Positions 46,381-55,232 are shown, counted from the first letter of the stretch. The stretch: DNA of 64,000 bases from Sulfuricurvum sp. (GCF_028710345.1 NZ_JAQTUH010000008.1:1-64000); one strand, 5' to 3'. Translations and numbers: made by a program. Notes: generated by a model not told the origin, from the letters alone.

Positions 46381-47937
46381 CTATAGTGAATCGATATAAG
46401 CAATTAAGCTTTCAAAATAGGTTGTTAAAGTATCCCACGGATTTGGGATTGTATCGTTTGTCAGGTAAATATATCCTAATTGATACGTTGAAAGTTTGGA
46501 TATCTTAGCAGATGTTAATGGTGCATTATACGCTAACAGTGCAAAACGTCCGGCACCGTAATGAAGTGTATAAGATGGAGGGGAGAGTGTATCATAATTC
46601 ATTCCACTGTCTTCATAAATGACAGTCGTATCGGACGCTCTAATAATCGATTCATCAGGATAAACTCCTGGATTAACAACGACACGACTTGACTGATTGT
46701 GATCTTTGATATAGCGATACAATCGATCATAATAGTGATTAGTATCGGCAGAGGAATTGGTTTCATCAAGAAAAATACCGTCTAAATCGGGGTAGCAACT
46801 ATAATAGGTATCAATATCGTTTTTAACTGTTTGTTCTGATCGTGCACTATAAGACGTATAGACGTAGCCTATGATTTTTATAGATGAAGATTTTAGTTTT
46901 GTAATTCCTTGACGATAGTCACTAGCTACTGAAGTATTGCAATCGACTGGACCATTATTAGGATTGATGATAGCAATAGTCTCTTTTGTATGAGCCGTTT
47001 GTGCCACTTTTTGCCAGCTAGAATCTGTTGGATAGGTATAAAGAGGGATCAGTGTTCCTCTAAAATGAGTTATTGAGGATGGTTTGAGGGGAGGAGAAAA
47101 TGAAGCGAAGGTATCGAGTTGATGAATTACATAACCTTGAAACGAGCGGTTGGTAATTGCTGTATTTAAAATGGTATGAATCGATTGAGGATCGGTATAG
47201 AAAGAGACGTTTGGTTCTTTGGAAGCTACTGTTTCGATTGCTAATTTAATACTTTTTCCTGTTTTGCTATCAGCATAGAGAAGGGCATTTTGGCAATTGG
47301 TAGAAAAATCGGCAAAGTTATTCGTGTAATTCATAATAATAGTTTCATCTGCTAAATCGATTACACTATAGTCGATGGCTCTATTATTGGGAAAGCCGGT
47401 TGTAGCAATGAGATCAAGCCAATAGGGGAGCGATACAGAGAGTTTTAATCCATGGGCATGAAGTGTAGTGCTGGCATAAGTAACCAGATCAAGATAGTTC
47501 TGCCATGCAGGGATATTTGCAGGATCAGTTTGATCGGTAAATGCAGTCCATGGCTCGATATCCAAACTTAACCCAATGATTTTTCCACCTGAAGCATTGT
47601 ATGTCATGATTTGATTAATCCATTGATCTATTGTTGATCGTGTTGGATGATCTGAACCTAACATCCAAATCTTAGCTCCAGATGATTCCATTTGATGTGC
47701 ATTGGTAGTAAAATTGGCATCTTGATTGAGATAAATGGTTAGTGTATGATTCGGAAAGTTGCTTTGAACGGTACTGTATCCGTTGTTGCCGTTCCATGAA
47801 TAAAATGAGAGTTCGTTAGTGGTGCTACTCTTTTCTGTATTAGTGTTATTCCCTCCTCCTCCACAGCCATATAGAAATAGTGCGAGGAGTAAAAAAATCA
47901 CTCTATAAAATGATGAGATATATTTAATTGTTGTCAT
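46381..47937 (-). CDS. Spherulin-4/glycosidase-like lipoprotein with two hydrolase-like domains
   Basis: The 518-residue protein has a lipoprotein signal (FLYGCGGGG, lipobox Cys near residue 25) and a Ser/Thr-rich linker. Residues about 40-300 form a TIM-barrel-like domain with IIGLSLDIEPW and IMNYTNN segments, as in GH18/GH-H-like enzymes. Residues about 318-518 match spherulation-specific family 4 (Spherulin4; GH135/GH114-related). Key residues there are AIINPNNGP at the start and DGIFLDE near the catalytic acid (Asp and Glu). Spherulin-4-type enzymes cut alpha-1,4-galactosaminan. It is probably an outer-membrane-anchored glycosidase acting on a polysaccharide; two barrels in one lipoprotein is unusual. 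Confidence 0.7.
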   Translation of the reverse strand: MTTIKYISSFYRVIFLLLALFLYGCGGGGNNTNTEKSSTTNELSFYSWNGNNGYSTVQSNFPNHTLTIYLNQDANFTTNAHQMESSGAKIWMLGSDHPTRSTIDQWINQIMTYNASGGKIIGLSLDIEPWTAFTDQTDPANIPAWQNYLDLVTYASTTLHAHGLKLSVSLPYWLDLIATTGFPNNRAIDYSVIDLADETIIMNYTNNFADFSTNCQNALLYADSKTGKSIKLAIETVASKEPNVSFYTDPQSIHTILNTAITNRSFQGYVIHQLDTFASFSPPLKPSSITHFRGTLIPLYTYPTDSSWQKVAQTAHTKETIAIINPNNGPVDCNTSVASDYRQGITKLKSSSIKIIGYVYTSYSARSEQTVKNDIDTYYSCYPDLDGIFLDETNSSADTNHYYDRLYRYIKDHNQSSRVVVNPGVYPDESIIRASDTTVIYEDSGMNYDTLSPPSYTLHYGAGRFALLAYNAPLTSAKISKLSTYQLGYIYLTNDTIPNPWDTLTTYFESLIAYIDSL

Positions 47938-48034
47938 ATAAAACTTTTGTTTGGAATAAAATGAAATTGTACAGTAGTGTGATAGTTAATTGGCTTTAGT
48001 TTGAAATAGTGGTTTCAATAATTACGAATGTAAA

Positions 48035-48706
48035 CTATGCAGGGAAATTAATCCATGGCTTGCTCCACAGCTCCAACTGAGCTTTGCACTCCGCACTCAC
48101 AAACCGCTCCCCCGCATCAGGTGGTGATACAAACTCGAACGCTTCATCATTCAGGCTAAACCGCAATGCGTAAGCATGTAAGTATCCCCGTTCTTCTTTG
48201 CGTGCCTCATCTGCTTGTGCGTAACGCTCATCTCCTGCGATAGGGGAACCGAGAGATTTGAGGGCGACACGGATTTGATGGGTTTTGCCCGTATGGGGTT
48301 TGATGAGGAAAAATCGTTCATGAGTACGCAATGCACAACTGATGAACTGAGTAATGGCGGGATTTTCCATCGTCGTGAGGAGTTTATAATCTCCCCGTCG
48401 TGCACCTGTCATATCTCCCTTTATCCACCCCATTTTTTTCTTCGGTTTACGCATCGAGATGGCGAGGTAGTATTTTTCGACTTCGCGATTTTCAAACATT
48501 TTGCCAAACTGTGCAGCGGTTTGCGAATCTTTGGCGAGAATTACTAGTCCTGAGGTCATTTTATCGAGACGGTGGACGGGGAAGAGGGAGATACCAAGTT
48601 GTTGGCTGACTTGCACGACAAATCCCGCTTCTCCTTCGGAGTGGAAGTTGACACCTGCACTTTTGTGGGCGATAATGAAAGAGGGGTTGTCATGGAGGAT
48701 TTTCAT
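48035..48706 (-). CDS. RluA-family RNA pseudouridine synthase
   Basis: The 223-residue protein has the catalytic motif PVHRLDKMTSGLVILAK (Asp of HRLD), the family start NPSFIIAHKSAGVNFH, and the conserved HTGKTHQIRVALKSLGSPIAGD. It lacks an S4 domain. It makes pseudouridine in tRNA or rRNA; the exact site is unknown. A short REP-less gap of about 95 bp separates it from the lipoprotein gene. It converges on nothing; the next gene on the other side (48840) is on the same strand. Confidence 0.92.
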   Translation of the reverse strand: MKILHDNPSFIIAHKSAGVNFHSEGEAGFVVQVSQQLGISLFPVHRLDKMTSGLVILAKDSQTAAQFGKMFENREVEKYYLAISMRKPKKKMGWIKGDMTGARRGDYKLLTTMENPAITQFISCALRTHERFFLIKPHTGKTHQIRVALKSLGSPIAGDERYAQADEARKEERGYLHAYALRFSLNDEAFEFVSPPDAGERFVSAECKAQLELWSKPWINFPA

Positions 48707-48839
48707 GGTGTGATTATAGCGAAAGGTAGGTTGATAGTCCGAGGGGGTGGTGCTCTCACTCCTATTCTCTTGAGTTGGAGCACTTAGATTATAGGATAAT
48801 GTCCATTCCTACTCTCCTAAATGGGAATGAGAGAAAAAA

Positions 48840-49613
48840 TTATTTTTTTTCTTCTTTTGCCATTGCTACTATTACAGTAAGAATTTCTATTGCTTTTCCA
48901 ATAATCTGATTTGTATCAGATTGCGCTTGAAGTGAACTCATTGAACCCTCAATAATACGTAGTCCTTGTGATGTCAGAAAGGTTATTCTGATTTCTCCAC
49001 GTTGAGGAATTGCGCTTCTTTTTACTATTTTAATATTGTTATTTTTTAAATATTTAGCAGAGAGATTCACTAATTCTTTTTCTAATTTCTCTATTTCAAC
49101 ATTGCCACTTTGTTCGATAAATACAATTTTTTCACTTTGATTGATATATCGGATTGATCCATCCCCATAAGATGCTAGTGTATCCAACCCTAAACGAAGA
49201 GGTACTTCTATTATTACGCCTAATAAAATATCATCTGTTGATGGTTGCCCGGAATCTCTTAACCAATTATACGCTAGTGCACGCACTCTATTTTCAGTTG
49301 AAGGATTAATAGCAATAGATTTAATCTCATCAGCATTTGGTTGAATAAAAAAAGCTTTTTCCCAGTAAGCTAAATCTTTATCATGCTTTGGTTTGAATAA
49401 ATTTAGATTGTCACAAAAAAGTAGGTTGTAAATAAAATTTGCATTTTTACTGGTATACGGAGAAACCTCAATGTTTGAGGCTGCAGATAGACTAATTGAT
49501 ATACAAAAAAGTAAAAATATTTTTTTGTATATGCTAATTGTCAAATTGTTTGTATTGGAAATAAAATTAAATAATTTTTGTATAGACACTCTTTTTTTCC
49601 TATTATTTGACAA
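48840..49613 (-). CDS. Putative secreted/membrane-anchored protein, unknown family
   Basis: The product is up to 257 residues. Its start is uncertain: TTG at 49613 overlaps the gene before by 11 bases, GTG at 49589 has an AGGA site, and an in-frame TTG at 49544 would give a compact signal peptide (KKIFLLFCISISLSAA). The mature part has no recognised domain. It is Lys/Glu/Ile-rich, with two segments that could be beta-strands (IRYINQSEKIVFIEQSGNVEI) and a hydrophobic C-terminal helix (IIGKAIEILTVIVAMAKEEKK). The gene is the last of an AT-rich three-gene group (48840-50608). Confidence 0.5.
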   Translation of the reverse strand: MSNNRKKRVSIQKLFNFISNTNNLTISIYKKIFLLFCISISLSAASNIEVSPYTSKNANFIYNLLFCDNLNLFKPKHDKDLAYWEKAFFIQPNADEIKSIAINPSTENRVRALAYNWLRDSGQPSTDDILLGVIIEVPLRLGLDTLASYGDGSIRYINQSEKIVFIEQSGNVEIEKLEKELVNLSAKYLKNNNIKIVKRSAIPQRGEIRITFLTSQGLRIIEGSMSSLQAQSDTNQIIGKAIEILTVIVAMAKEEKK

Positions 49614-50022
49614 ACTGCTTTTTAATGAATGTATAACCGAGCATTATTAGGATAAACAGCTCTAATGTATAACCAAAAAGATAGTCCATCAAACTCAATT
49701 TTGTCTTTGGCAATTCAGCAGGTAAAAGACCGGAAGTCTGTAAAGCGCTCAATGCTTCTCCTTTTGGCAAGGGCATATACATTGTCGATTCACCAGTTAT
49801 ACCTAATACTAATCCTTTATCTTCGACAGAGTAAGGGAGTAAAAAAGAATGTCTTGCAATAAGTTGTCCAAGGTATAAATGTTTACCATCAGGAGTAGTG
49901 ATAGAAGTATTTGCGATATGAGTGATCGATTCTTTATCACCGAACATGAGATGTCCTGCGAAAGCTTGTGACGAAAATCCGAAACCTAAAAGAAGAAGTG
50001 ATGTTAAAGTGAATTTTTTCAA
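49603..50022 (-). CDS. Small envelope protein of unknown function
   Basis: The 139-residue protein has a Sec signal peptide (MKKFTLTSLLLLGFGFSSQAFA, cleavage before GHLM). A polar domain of about 75 residues with many short strands follows (HLYLGQLIARHSFLLPY). A C-terminal membrane helix (about 113-133, YLFGYTLELFILIMLGYTFI) is followed by a KKQFVK tail. It starts at TTG with AAGGA nine bases upstream. It is anchored in the inner membrane with a periplasmic domain. No family is recognised; it is the middle gene of an AT-rich three-gene group. Confidence 0.55.
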   Translation of the reverse strand: MKKFTLTSLLLLGFGFSSQAFAGHLMFGDKESITHIANTSITTPDGKHLYLGQLIARHSFLLPYSVEDKGLVLGITGESTMYMPLPKGEALSALQTSGLLPAELPKTKLSLMDYLFGYTLELFILIMLGYTFIKKQFVK

Positions 50023-50083
50023 ACGTTGTATTCCTTTCTATGTGAATGATATGTTTTATATTTTAGACAGTAAATATTGTCTT

Positions 50084-50608
50084 TCAATAAGGCGATGTTT
50101 TAGTACCTTCTATGAATCCATAGATAGCTATAGCGGCTCCTTTATCAACAGATAGGACTTCTTTGCAATCATTAACGGTGATACCGACGGCTATTGAGGC
50201 ACTAATAGCCGCATCATAGAAACTGACGCCTGTTTTACAATATGCGAGAAAAAAAGTTGATAATCTTTCATGAGATTCTTGAAATGTGAGTTGTGAAGTT
50301 TTTGGGGATGCATATTCCATATTGAGGTTATTTTCACCTATTTCGTTCCCCATTTGGTTTAACACGGCAAACATAGTATTCATGAGTTTAGGACCATGTA
50401 TATTAGCCTGATCAGAGAGAACCACCGTGCCAGATGTAATCGAATTATCAAATTCAAAACTTCTGTACATTAGTGAACCGGCTATTCTAGCTAACGATAT
50501 AATAAGTGTTTCGGCATGAAGTCGCCCGTTTTCTGTAAGTAGTTTTCTCGAAGCATCGATAAAAAATTGGGCTGTGTTTAAAAGACTATTCAATTTCTCT
50601 TCAGTCAT
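50084..50608 (-). CDS. Soluble protein of unknown function
   Basis: The 174-residue protein is alpha-helical at the N-terminus (EEKLNSLLNTAQFFIDASRKLLTENGRLHAETLI). The middle and end are mixed and rich in Ser, Thr and small residues (DAAISASIAVGITVND), with one Cys near residue 127. There is no signal peptide or membrane helix. I do not recognise a family. It is the first gene of the AT-rich group with 49603-50022 and 48840-49613 (61 bp to the next), so it is a cytoplasmic partner of two envelope proteins. No strong ribosome site precedes the ATG at 50608. Confidence 0.5.
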   Translation of the reverse strand: MTEEKLNSLLNTAQFFIDASRKLLTENGRLHAETLIISLARIAGSLMYRSFEFDNSITSGTVVLSDQANIHGPKLMNTMFAVLNQMGNEIGENNLNMEYASPKTSQLTFQESHERLSTFFLAYCKTGVSFYDAAISASIAVGITVNDCKEVLSVDKGAAIAIYGFIEGTKTSPY

Positions 50609-50733
50609 ATTTTCAAATCCGTGAAATTTTAATTGTTGTCATATTATCTAAATTTATTTAAAATAAACACAAAATTATTCTTTTCCATTTTCCAAAATAA
50701 GAGGGAGAATAATTTGTATTAGTAATAATTTCT

Positions 50734-50752
50734 TTTCCTTTCCTTTCCTTTC
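50734..50752 (+). repeat. Short tandem repeat (TTTCC)n upstream of the TetR gene
   Basis: The 5-base unit TTTCC is repeated three times followed by TTTC, in the 251-bp intergenic space between the unknown three-gene group and the TetR gene. It is short, but pentanucleotide tracts can vary in length and alter promoter spacing. Confidence 0.5.
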
Positions 50753-50806
50753 TTAATACCCATTTCTAACCAATTTTTCTATTTTATTTAACTTGCTATA
50801 AAATAC

Positions 50807-50852
50807 TTGACAATAAAAGCCTATTTAATATATACTACTTTAAATAAATAGG
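50807..50852 (+). promoter_or_regulatory. Promoter and inverted-repeat operator of the TetR-UbiB operon
   Basis: A perfect -35 TTGACA (50807-50812) is 18 bp from a -10-like TATACT (50831-50836). An inverted pair CCTATTTA (50820-50827) and TAAATAGG (50845-50852) flanks the -10 region, a typical TetR operator position. AGGAGG at the end of this region is the ribosome site of the TetR gene. Confidence 0.55.
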
Positions 50853-50859
50853 AGGAAAT

Positions 50860-51597
50860 ATGAAAATCTCTCAGGAAAACAAAGAACTTACCAAATTGAA
50901 GATCTTATCAGCAGGTGTCGAGCTGATTATCGAAAAAGGGTTCAAAGATGCTTCGATGCGTGAGATAGCGCAACGTGCCGGAGTGAGTAATCCGACGATC
51001 TATAACTATTTTCCGACCAAAGAGCAGATGCTCTATGCCTATATCGAATGGAAGCATCAGCAAACGCGCGAGATTTTGGGCGGTATCGAGGGGTTTGAGA
51101 ACTATACGTTGCGTGAACAGCTTCAAACACTGATCGAAACGGAACTCGAACTTTATCTCGAAGATCGCGAATTTATCCTCCAAATCTCAGAGATGGTGTT
51201 TCACTCTTCGTCGTTGAAACTCGATTCTCTCTATGCAACCAATCGTCTCTTTGTCGAAACTGCGGCTGAGATGATTGCTATTTCTATCGAAGCGGGAGAG
51301 ATTGAGAAGCCTCCGTTTGAAGAGTATCTGCCGAAGTTATTTTGGGACTATTTCGTGGTGGTGGTCGCTTACTGGGTCAAAGATGAGAGTGAGTCGTTTG
51401 AAAATACGACGCAGTTCATCGATCACTCTATGGGGGTTATCGAAGCGTTACTCCAATCAAATCTTTTAAATAAAGCCTCTGAGTTGGGGATGTTTTTGTT
51501 TAAAAATCATCTCCTCTCCTCCCTGACACGTTTTTCCACCAAACAGAGCCGTTTCACCAAAATGAAGCGTAAACTCGGGGAGGTGTTGCATGGATAA
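50860..51597 (+). CDS. TetR/AcrR family transcriptional regulator
   Basis: The 245-residue protein has a TetR N-terminal HTH (about 12-58): KILSAGVELIIEKGFKDASMREIAQRAGVSNPTIYNYFPTKEQM. The rest is a helical ligand-binding domain, longer than average, with a basic C-terminal tail (SLTRFSTKQSRFTKMKRKLG). It overlaps the downstream UbiB-like kinase gene by 8 bp, so it is the first gene of an operon that it probably represses itself through the palindrome around its promoter. Confidence 0.92.
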   Translation: MKISQENKELTKLKILSAGVELIIEKGFKDASMREIAQRAGVSNPTIYNYFPTKEQMLYAYIEWKHQQTREILGGIEGFENYTLREQLQTLIETELELYLEDREFILQISEMVFHSSSLKLDSLYATNRLFVETAAEMIAISIEAGEIEKPPFEEYLPKLFWDYFVVVVAYWVKDESESFENTTQFIDHSMGVIEALLQSNLLNKASELGMFLFKNHLLSSLTRFSTKQSRFTKMKRKLGEVLHG

Positions 51598-52918
51598 GTG
51601 CATACCGACAACCACGATGGCACGTGCCAATGTAATCGGTAAAACATTGGTCAAAATCGGAGCGAACCACTCCAAAGGGGCGATTAAAAAACTGATCTCA
51701 TCGGGTAGTAACCGACAATCCATCCACGATGAGACGCAAGAAGCTACGGCAAAGCTAATCATCGAAGCACTCGGCGAGCTCAAAGGGGTGTCGGTTAAAA
51801 TCGCCCAACAAGTCGCTTTGGCGTTGCCTTTTTTACCGCAAACGTATCTCGAACAGATCACTAAATCATTTAATGCGATTCCGCCGATCAACCGTGCGCT
51901 GATTCGTAAAATTATTAAACAAGAGTTGGAACACTACCCTGAAGAGGTGTTTGAATCATTTGAATCAACACCGTTTGGGAGTGCCAGTTTGGGACAGGTG
52001 CATAAGGCGACGTATGGGGGAGATGCTCTTGCGGTAAAAGTGCAGTATCCCGGTATCGCCAATACAATCAATACCGATATGGGGATGATCAAGTTCGCCC
52101 TTCAACGCTTCGCTAAAGGGCAAAATGTCGATCATTTGATTGAGGAGATCAACCAACGTCTTTTTGAGGAGGTGGATTACGCGTATGAAGCGAAAAACGT
52201 CCTATTTTTTAGCGAACGTCTCAATCATCCACAGGTGGTTATCCCTAAAGTCTACCCTGAATTCTCTAGCTCAAAAGTACTGGTGTGCACGTATATAGAG
52301 GGGAAATCGTTCGGAGATTTTTTAAAATCTTCTCCGACGCAAGAGGTGCGAAACCATTATGCACAGCTCCTCTTTGATACCTTTTTCACCTCGTTGTATG
52401 CGCTTAAAGCAATCCATGCTGATCCTAATCCGGGTAATTTTATCTTTATGGATGATGATCGACTGGGGCTTATCGATTTTGGATGTATCAAATACGTGGA
52501 TGATGATTTCCTCGTCCCCTATAATCGATTGCACCTCTCGCTCATAGAAGGGTGCGATGATCTCACTATCGCAAAACAGTATGCCGCGCTCAATATGATC
52601 GATTCGAGTGATGATGTGTCGATGGTTGCGTTTTATCACGAGGTGATTAAACCTCTGGATCGGCTCTATATCGATGTTCTCACAAAAGATCATTACGATT
52701 TTGGAAATAATCACTCATTTTCCAAAAAAGGGTTTGAAACCATCTTGGAAGTGCAGAGGAAACAGACCCATTCGGTGCACAAATTTAACCAAGAGTACCT
52801 TTTTCTAAACCGTACTCTCTTGGGGTATTACACAATGTTTGAGCAGCTAGGTGCGCAGATCGACACACGATCGGCTAGAAGTATTATGAATCAATACCAA
52901 GGAGAAAATCATGGCTAA
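51590..52918 (+). CDS. AarF/UbiB/ABC1-type atypical protein kinase
   Basis: The 442-residue protein has the family motifs: GELKGVSVKIAQQVALALPFLP (KxGQ-like helix), FGSASLGQVHKATYGGDALAVKVQYPG (Ala-rich loop and Lys), FEEVDYAYEAKN (Glu), and IHADPNPGNFIF plus GLIDFGCIKY (catalytic Asp, DFG). UbiB proteins are ATPases that aid quinone synthesis or lipid transport at the membrane; which one applies is not visible. It overlaps both the TetR gene and the downstream membrane protein gene by 8 bp. The three-gene operon is therefore strongly coupled. Confidence 0.9.
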   Translation: MDKCIPTTTMARANVIGKTLVKIGANHSKGAIKKLISSGSNRQSIHDETQEATAKLIIEALGELKGVSVKIAQQVALALPFLPQTYLEQITKSFNAIPPINRALIRKIIKQELEHYPEEVFESFESTPFGSASLGQVHKATYGGDALAVKVQYPGIANTINTDMGMIKFALQRFAKGQNVDHLIEEINQRLFEEVDYAYEAKNVLFFSERLNHPQVVIPKVYPEFSSSKVLVCTYIEGKSFGDFLKSSPTQEVRNHYAQLLFDTFFTSLYALKAIHADPNPGNFIFMDDDRLGLIDFGCIKYVDDDFLVPYNRLHLSLIEGCDDLTIAKQYAALNMIDSSDDVSMVAFYHEVIKPLDRLYIDVLTKDHYDFGNNHSFSKKGFETILEVQRKQTHSVHKFNQEYLFLNRTLLGYYTMFEQLGAQIDTRSARSIMNQYQGENHG

Positions 52919-54377
52919 TATGACTGAAGAAGTTCGCACAATAGATGTTGAAGAGTTGCGCTTTACGAGCGGGTGGTTTAGTATGTTGTTGATCGGGGTG
53001 AGTTTGATACTTGCGTTGTTTCAATCGTTTTTTGTTCCGAATAATGTGGTTGGATTAGGGAATATCCTTTTTTTCCTGATTGCGATGATTCCGATGCTTT
53101 ATTTGGCTTTGAGCGCTCAGGTGAGCAATCGATATACGTTATGGCTGCTTCCGTTGGTCGCGGTGTGGACTGCCGATGTGTTTATTTATAATAATGCGTT
53201 GACGCAGTATTATCTCCCGACTATCATAATGGCGATGATTGGGATTTTGTACCTCACGAGTATGCACAAAGTCGATCATTTGTATCAGACGATGATTCCG
53301 AGATTGTTGGTTGCATTTTCACCGTTGAAATATTTTAGAGTATTTTTCTCTCATCTGTTTGCACTCAATCCGAACTATTCAATCTACAAACGGATACTCA
53401 AAGGGGTTCTCGTGACCGTACCGTTCGTGGCATTATTTTTGGCACTGTTTATGAACGCAGATGTCCGTTTTAATCATGAAGTTAATGTAATCGTAGGACT
53501 ATTTGCTCTTCCGAGAATAGATCAGGCCATTTCGATGCCACTCTACTTTTTCCTCTTTTTAGGTATCTATCTCTATAGCTATCTCAACCGTGCGGAACGC
53601 TCTAGCAATGATGAGGCAAAACCCTATGATAAAGTGATTGTCGGTATCTTTTTAGGGGGACTTAATATCCTCTTTGTCGCTTTTTTGGCTTTTCAGATTG
53701 CGTATCTCTTCGGAGGGGAAGCGTACATTACTCAAGCAGGAGTTACGCACGCTCAGTTTGCTCGTGAAGGATTTTTTCAACTTGCATGGGTTATCGCTTT
53801 GGTCGTCGTTATCTTTTTGGGGATGATGCGCCGCTATAAAGGAGAGATGAGTATTCAAATCCTAATGGGTCTGTTTATGGCGCAAACGGTAATTATGGGA
53901 ATCGCATCGCTCAAAAAGATGCATTTGTATCAAACATTGATGGGGATGACAACACTGCGCTACTATGTGGAGTGGTTTGAATATTTCTTGATCGCGGTGT
54001 TGGTTGTGGGGATTGTTCTGATGATTATCCGCCAATCGTATCACGTTATCTTGAGTACCGTTACCGCTATGGGGTTGATTGCTTTTACGATAGTCTCATC
54101 ACTCAATGTCGATTATATGATTGCGTCACATAACGTAGAAAAGTTCAAAAATGAACCTGCAAAACTCGATACCGAGATGCTCTCGACTCTCTCTATCGAT
54201 GCGTTGCCGGCATTGAATGAGACTCCCGTAATGATAGCGGTCAATTTTCCAAAAGATAGTTGCCAAATTGCTATGCAATACCATTACGGTAGATGTAAAC
54301 TGATTGGGCAACATGGGGAGAAACAATTGTTTTATGTCAATCAACGCAATACGACTACGGTTGCTGTCAATAATTAA
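52911..54377 (+). CDS. Multi-helix membrane protein, DUF4173/DUF4153-like
   Basis: The 488-residue protein has about 12 membrane helices. A soluble C-terminal part (about 415-488) has Cys residues (DSCQIAMQYHYGRCKL). A central loop with a HAQFAREGFFQL segment resembles the YAREGFFQL motif of DUF4173 proteins, a family of unknown role. It is the third gene of the TetR-UbiB operon (8-bp overlap), so it may work with the kinase-like protein, perhaps in lipid or quinone movement. A 74-bp repeat follows 3 bases after its stop. Confidence 0.75.
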   Translation: MANMTEEVRTIDVEELRFTSGWFSMLLIGVSLILALFQSFFVPNNVVGLGNILFFLIAMIPMLYLALSAQVSNRYTLWLLPLVAVWTADVFIYNNALTQYYLPTIIMAMIGILYLTSMHKVDHLYQTMIPRLLVAFSPLKYFRVFFSHLFALNPNYSIYKRILKGVLVTVPFVALFLALFMNADVRFNHEVNVIVGLFALPRIDQAISMPLYFFLFLGIYLYSYLNRAERSSNDEAKPYDKVIVGIFLGGLNILFVAFLAFQIAYLFGGEAYITQAGVTHAQFAREGFFQLAWVIALVVVIFLGMMRRYKGEMSIQILMGLFMAQTVIMGIASLKKMHLYQTLMGMTTLRYYVEWFEYFLIAVLVVGIVLMIIRQSYHVILSTVTAMGLIAFTIVSSLNVDYMIASHNVEKFKNEPAKLDTEMLSTLSIDALPALNETPVMIAVNFPKDSCQIAMQYHYGRCKLIGQHGEKQLFYVNQRNTTTVAVNN

Positions 54378-54379
54378 AT

Positions 54380-54452
54380 TCTGCCTCAAAGAGGCAAGCT
54401 TTAGTGCCCTAGCGGCTAGCGTAGTCAAAGGGATTTCATTCCTTTGGCGTTC
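54380..54452 (-). repeat. 74-bp multi-hairpin intergenic repeat, copy B (inverted)
   Basis: Read on the minus strand, this matches the copies at 25293 and 63596. It begins GAACGCCAAAGGAATGAAAT, passes through CTAGCCGCTAGGGC and CACTAAAGCTTGCCTC, and ends in the stem GCCTC-tttg-AGGC with CAGA. The stems are AAAGGAAT/ATCCCTTT, CTAGC/GCTAG and GCCTC/GAGGC. It lies between the membrane protein stop and the gene at 54473. Confidence 0.75.
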
Positions 54453-54472
54453 AAATATTATAGGAGCTTCAA

Positions 54473-54835
54473 ATGAAAGTTTATGATTTTTATAAAAGTT
54501 TTGGAATCGATATGAGTTGCCATAACGGCGGTCAATTTTATGCGCTAAAGCGTTCAGAAGCACTGGAAATGGTCGAACTTTTGAGGGAAGATGGGGTTAC
54601 TATCCACAGTATAGATGTATTGCATCGTAATATCAGCGGATTATTCGATTATCGAAACGAGAGGGGTGAACGCATCTGCTGGGATTTTGATAGCGAAAAT
54701 ATCCCGGAGTCTGAGCGTTATGGTGTTGCGACATCAAGAATAGAGGCTTTGGGAGTGGAGAACGTCGCATTTTTGTTCTCGGATGAAAAATCATACAAAG
54801 CATGGAAAAAAAATCATCAAAGAATGAGTGCGTAG
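54473..54835 (+). CDS. Small protein of unknown function
   Basis: The 120-residue soluble protein begins MKVYDFYKSFGIDMSCHNG and has a charged middle with many Glu and Arg residues. Its Cys residues are CHNGG near residue 17 and CWDF near 71. A region ESERYGVATSRIEALGVENV precedes a KSYKAWKKNH tail. No family is recognised. It starts with a clear AGGAG ribosome site right after copy B of the 74-bp repeat. It is followed by a VanZ-like gene 4 bp further on, so the two form an operon. Confidence 0.6.
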   Translation: MKVYDFYKSFGIDMSCHNGGQFYALKRSEALEMVELLREDGVTIHSIDVLHRNISGLFDYRNERGERICWDFDSENIPESERYGVATSRIEALGVENVAFLFSDEKSYKAWKKNHQRMSA

Positions 54836-54839
54836 ATCG

Positions 54840-55232
54840 ATGGAAACGACACTGAAATCGAACACTCTGAAACGGGTTTTTTATCCTGCATCTTTTTTCG
54901 TCCTATTGTTAGCGATCATCTATAAAGCCGATACGGCAAATTACAATTTTGCGTTTCATGTGGTAGGGATGATCCCCTATGGCGACAAAATCGCTCATGC
55001 CGTTTTATATGGGATTATGGTGTATTTGCTGAATTACGGTTTTAATGGAAAACAGTGGTTTAGGATAGAAATTGGATCATTAATTGTATTTGCTTTTGCG
55101 TTTGTCGAAGAGGTGAGTCAACTCTATTTCCCTAGCCGCTCATTTGATTGGTTTGATCTGCTCGCGGATGTGATCGGGATTGTTGGGGCAGCGGTGGTTT
55201 ATCGGAAGGTGAAAAAGCATGAAAAAGCGTAA
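54840..55232 (+). CDS. VanZ-like family membrane protein
   Basis: The 130-residue protein has four membrane helices and the VanZ motif set: PYGDKIAHAVLYGIMVYLLNY (Asp and His) and FVEEVSQLYFPSRSFDWFDLLADVIG (EEVSQ, DxxDLLAD). VanZ-type proteins in other bacteria confer teicoplanin resistance or have unknown roles in envelope biology. ATG 54840 (METTLK) is preferred over an in-frame start that overlaps the upstream gene. Its stop overlaps the next gene by 14 bases. Confidence 0.85.
   Translation: METTLKSNTLKRVFYPASFFVLLLAIIYKADTANYNFAFHVVGMIPYGDKIAHAVLYGIMVYLLNYGFNGKQWFRIEIGSLIVFAFAFVEEVSQLYFPSRSFDWFDLLADVIGIVGAAVVYRKVKKHEKA

Noticed and set aside
50734-50752. Phase-variation tract controlling the TetR operon
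   Set aside because: Only three and a half pentanucleotide units are present and they lie outside the predicted promoter; variation cannot be claimed from one sequence.
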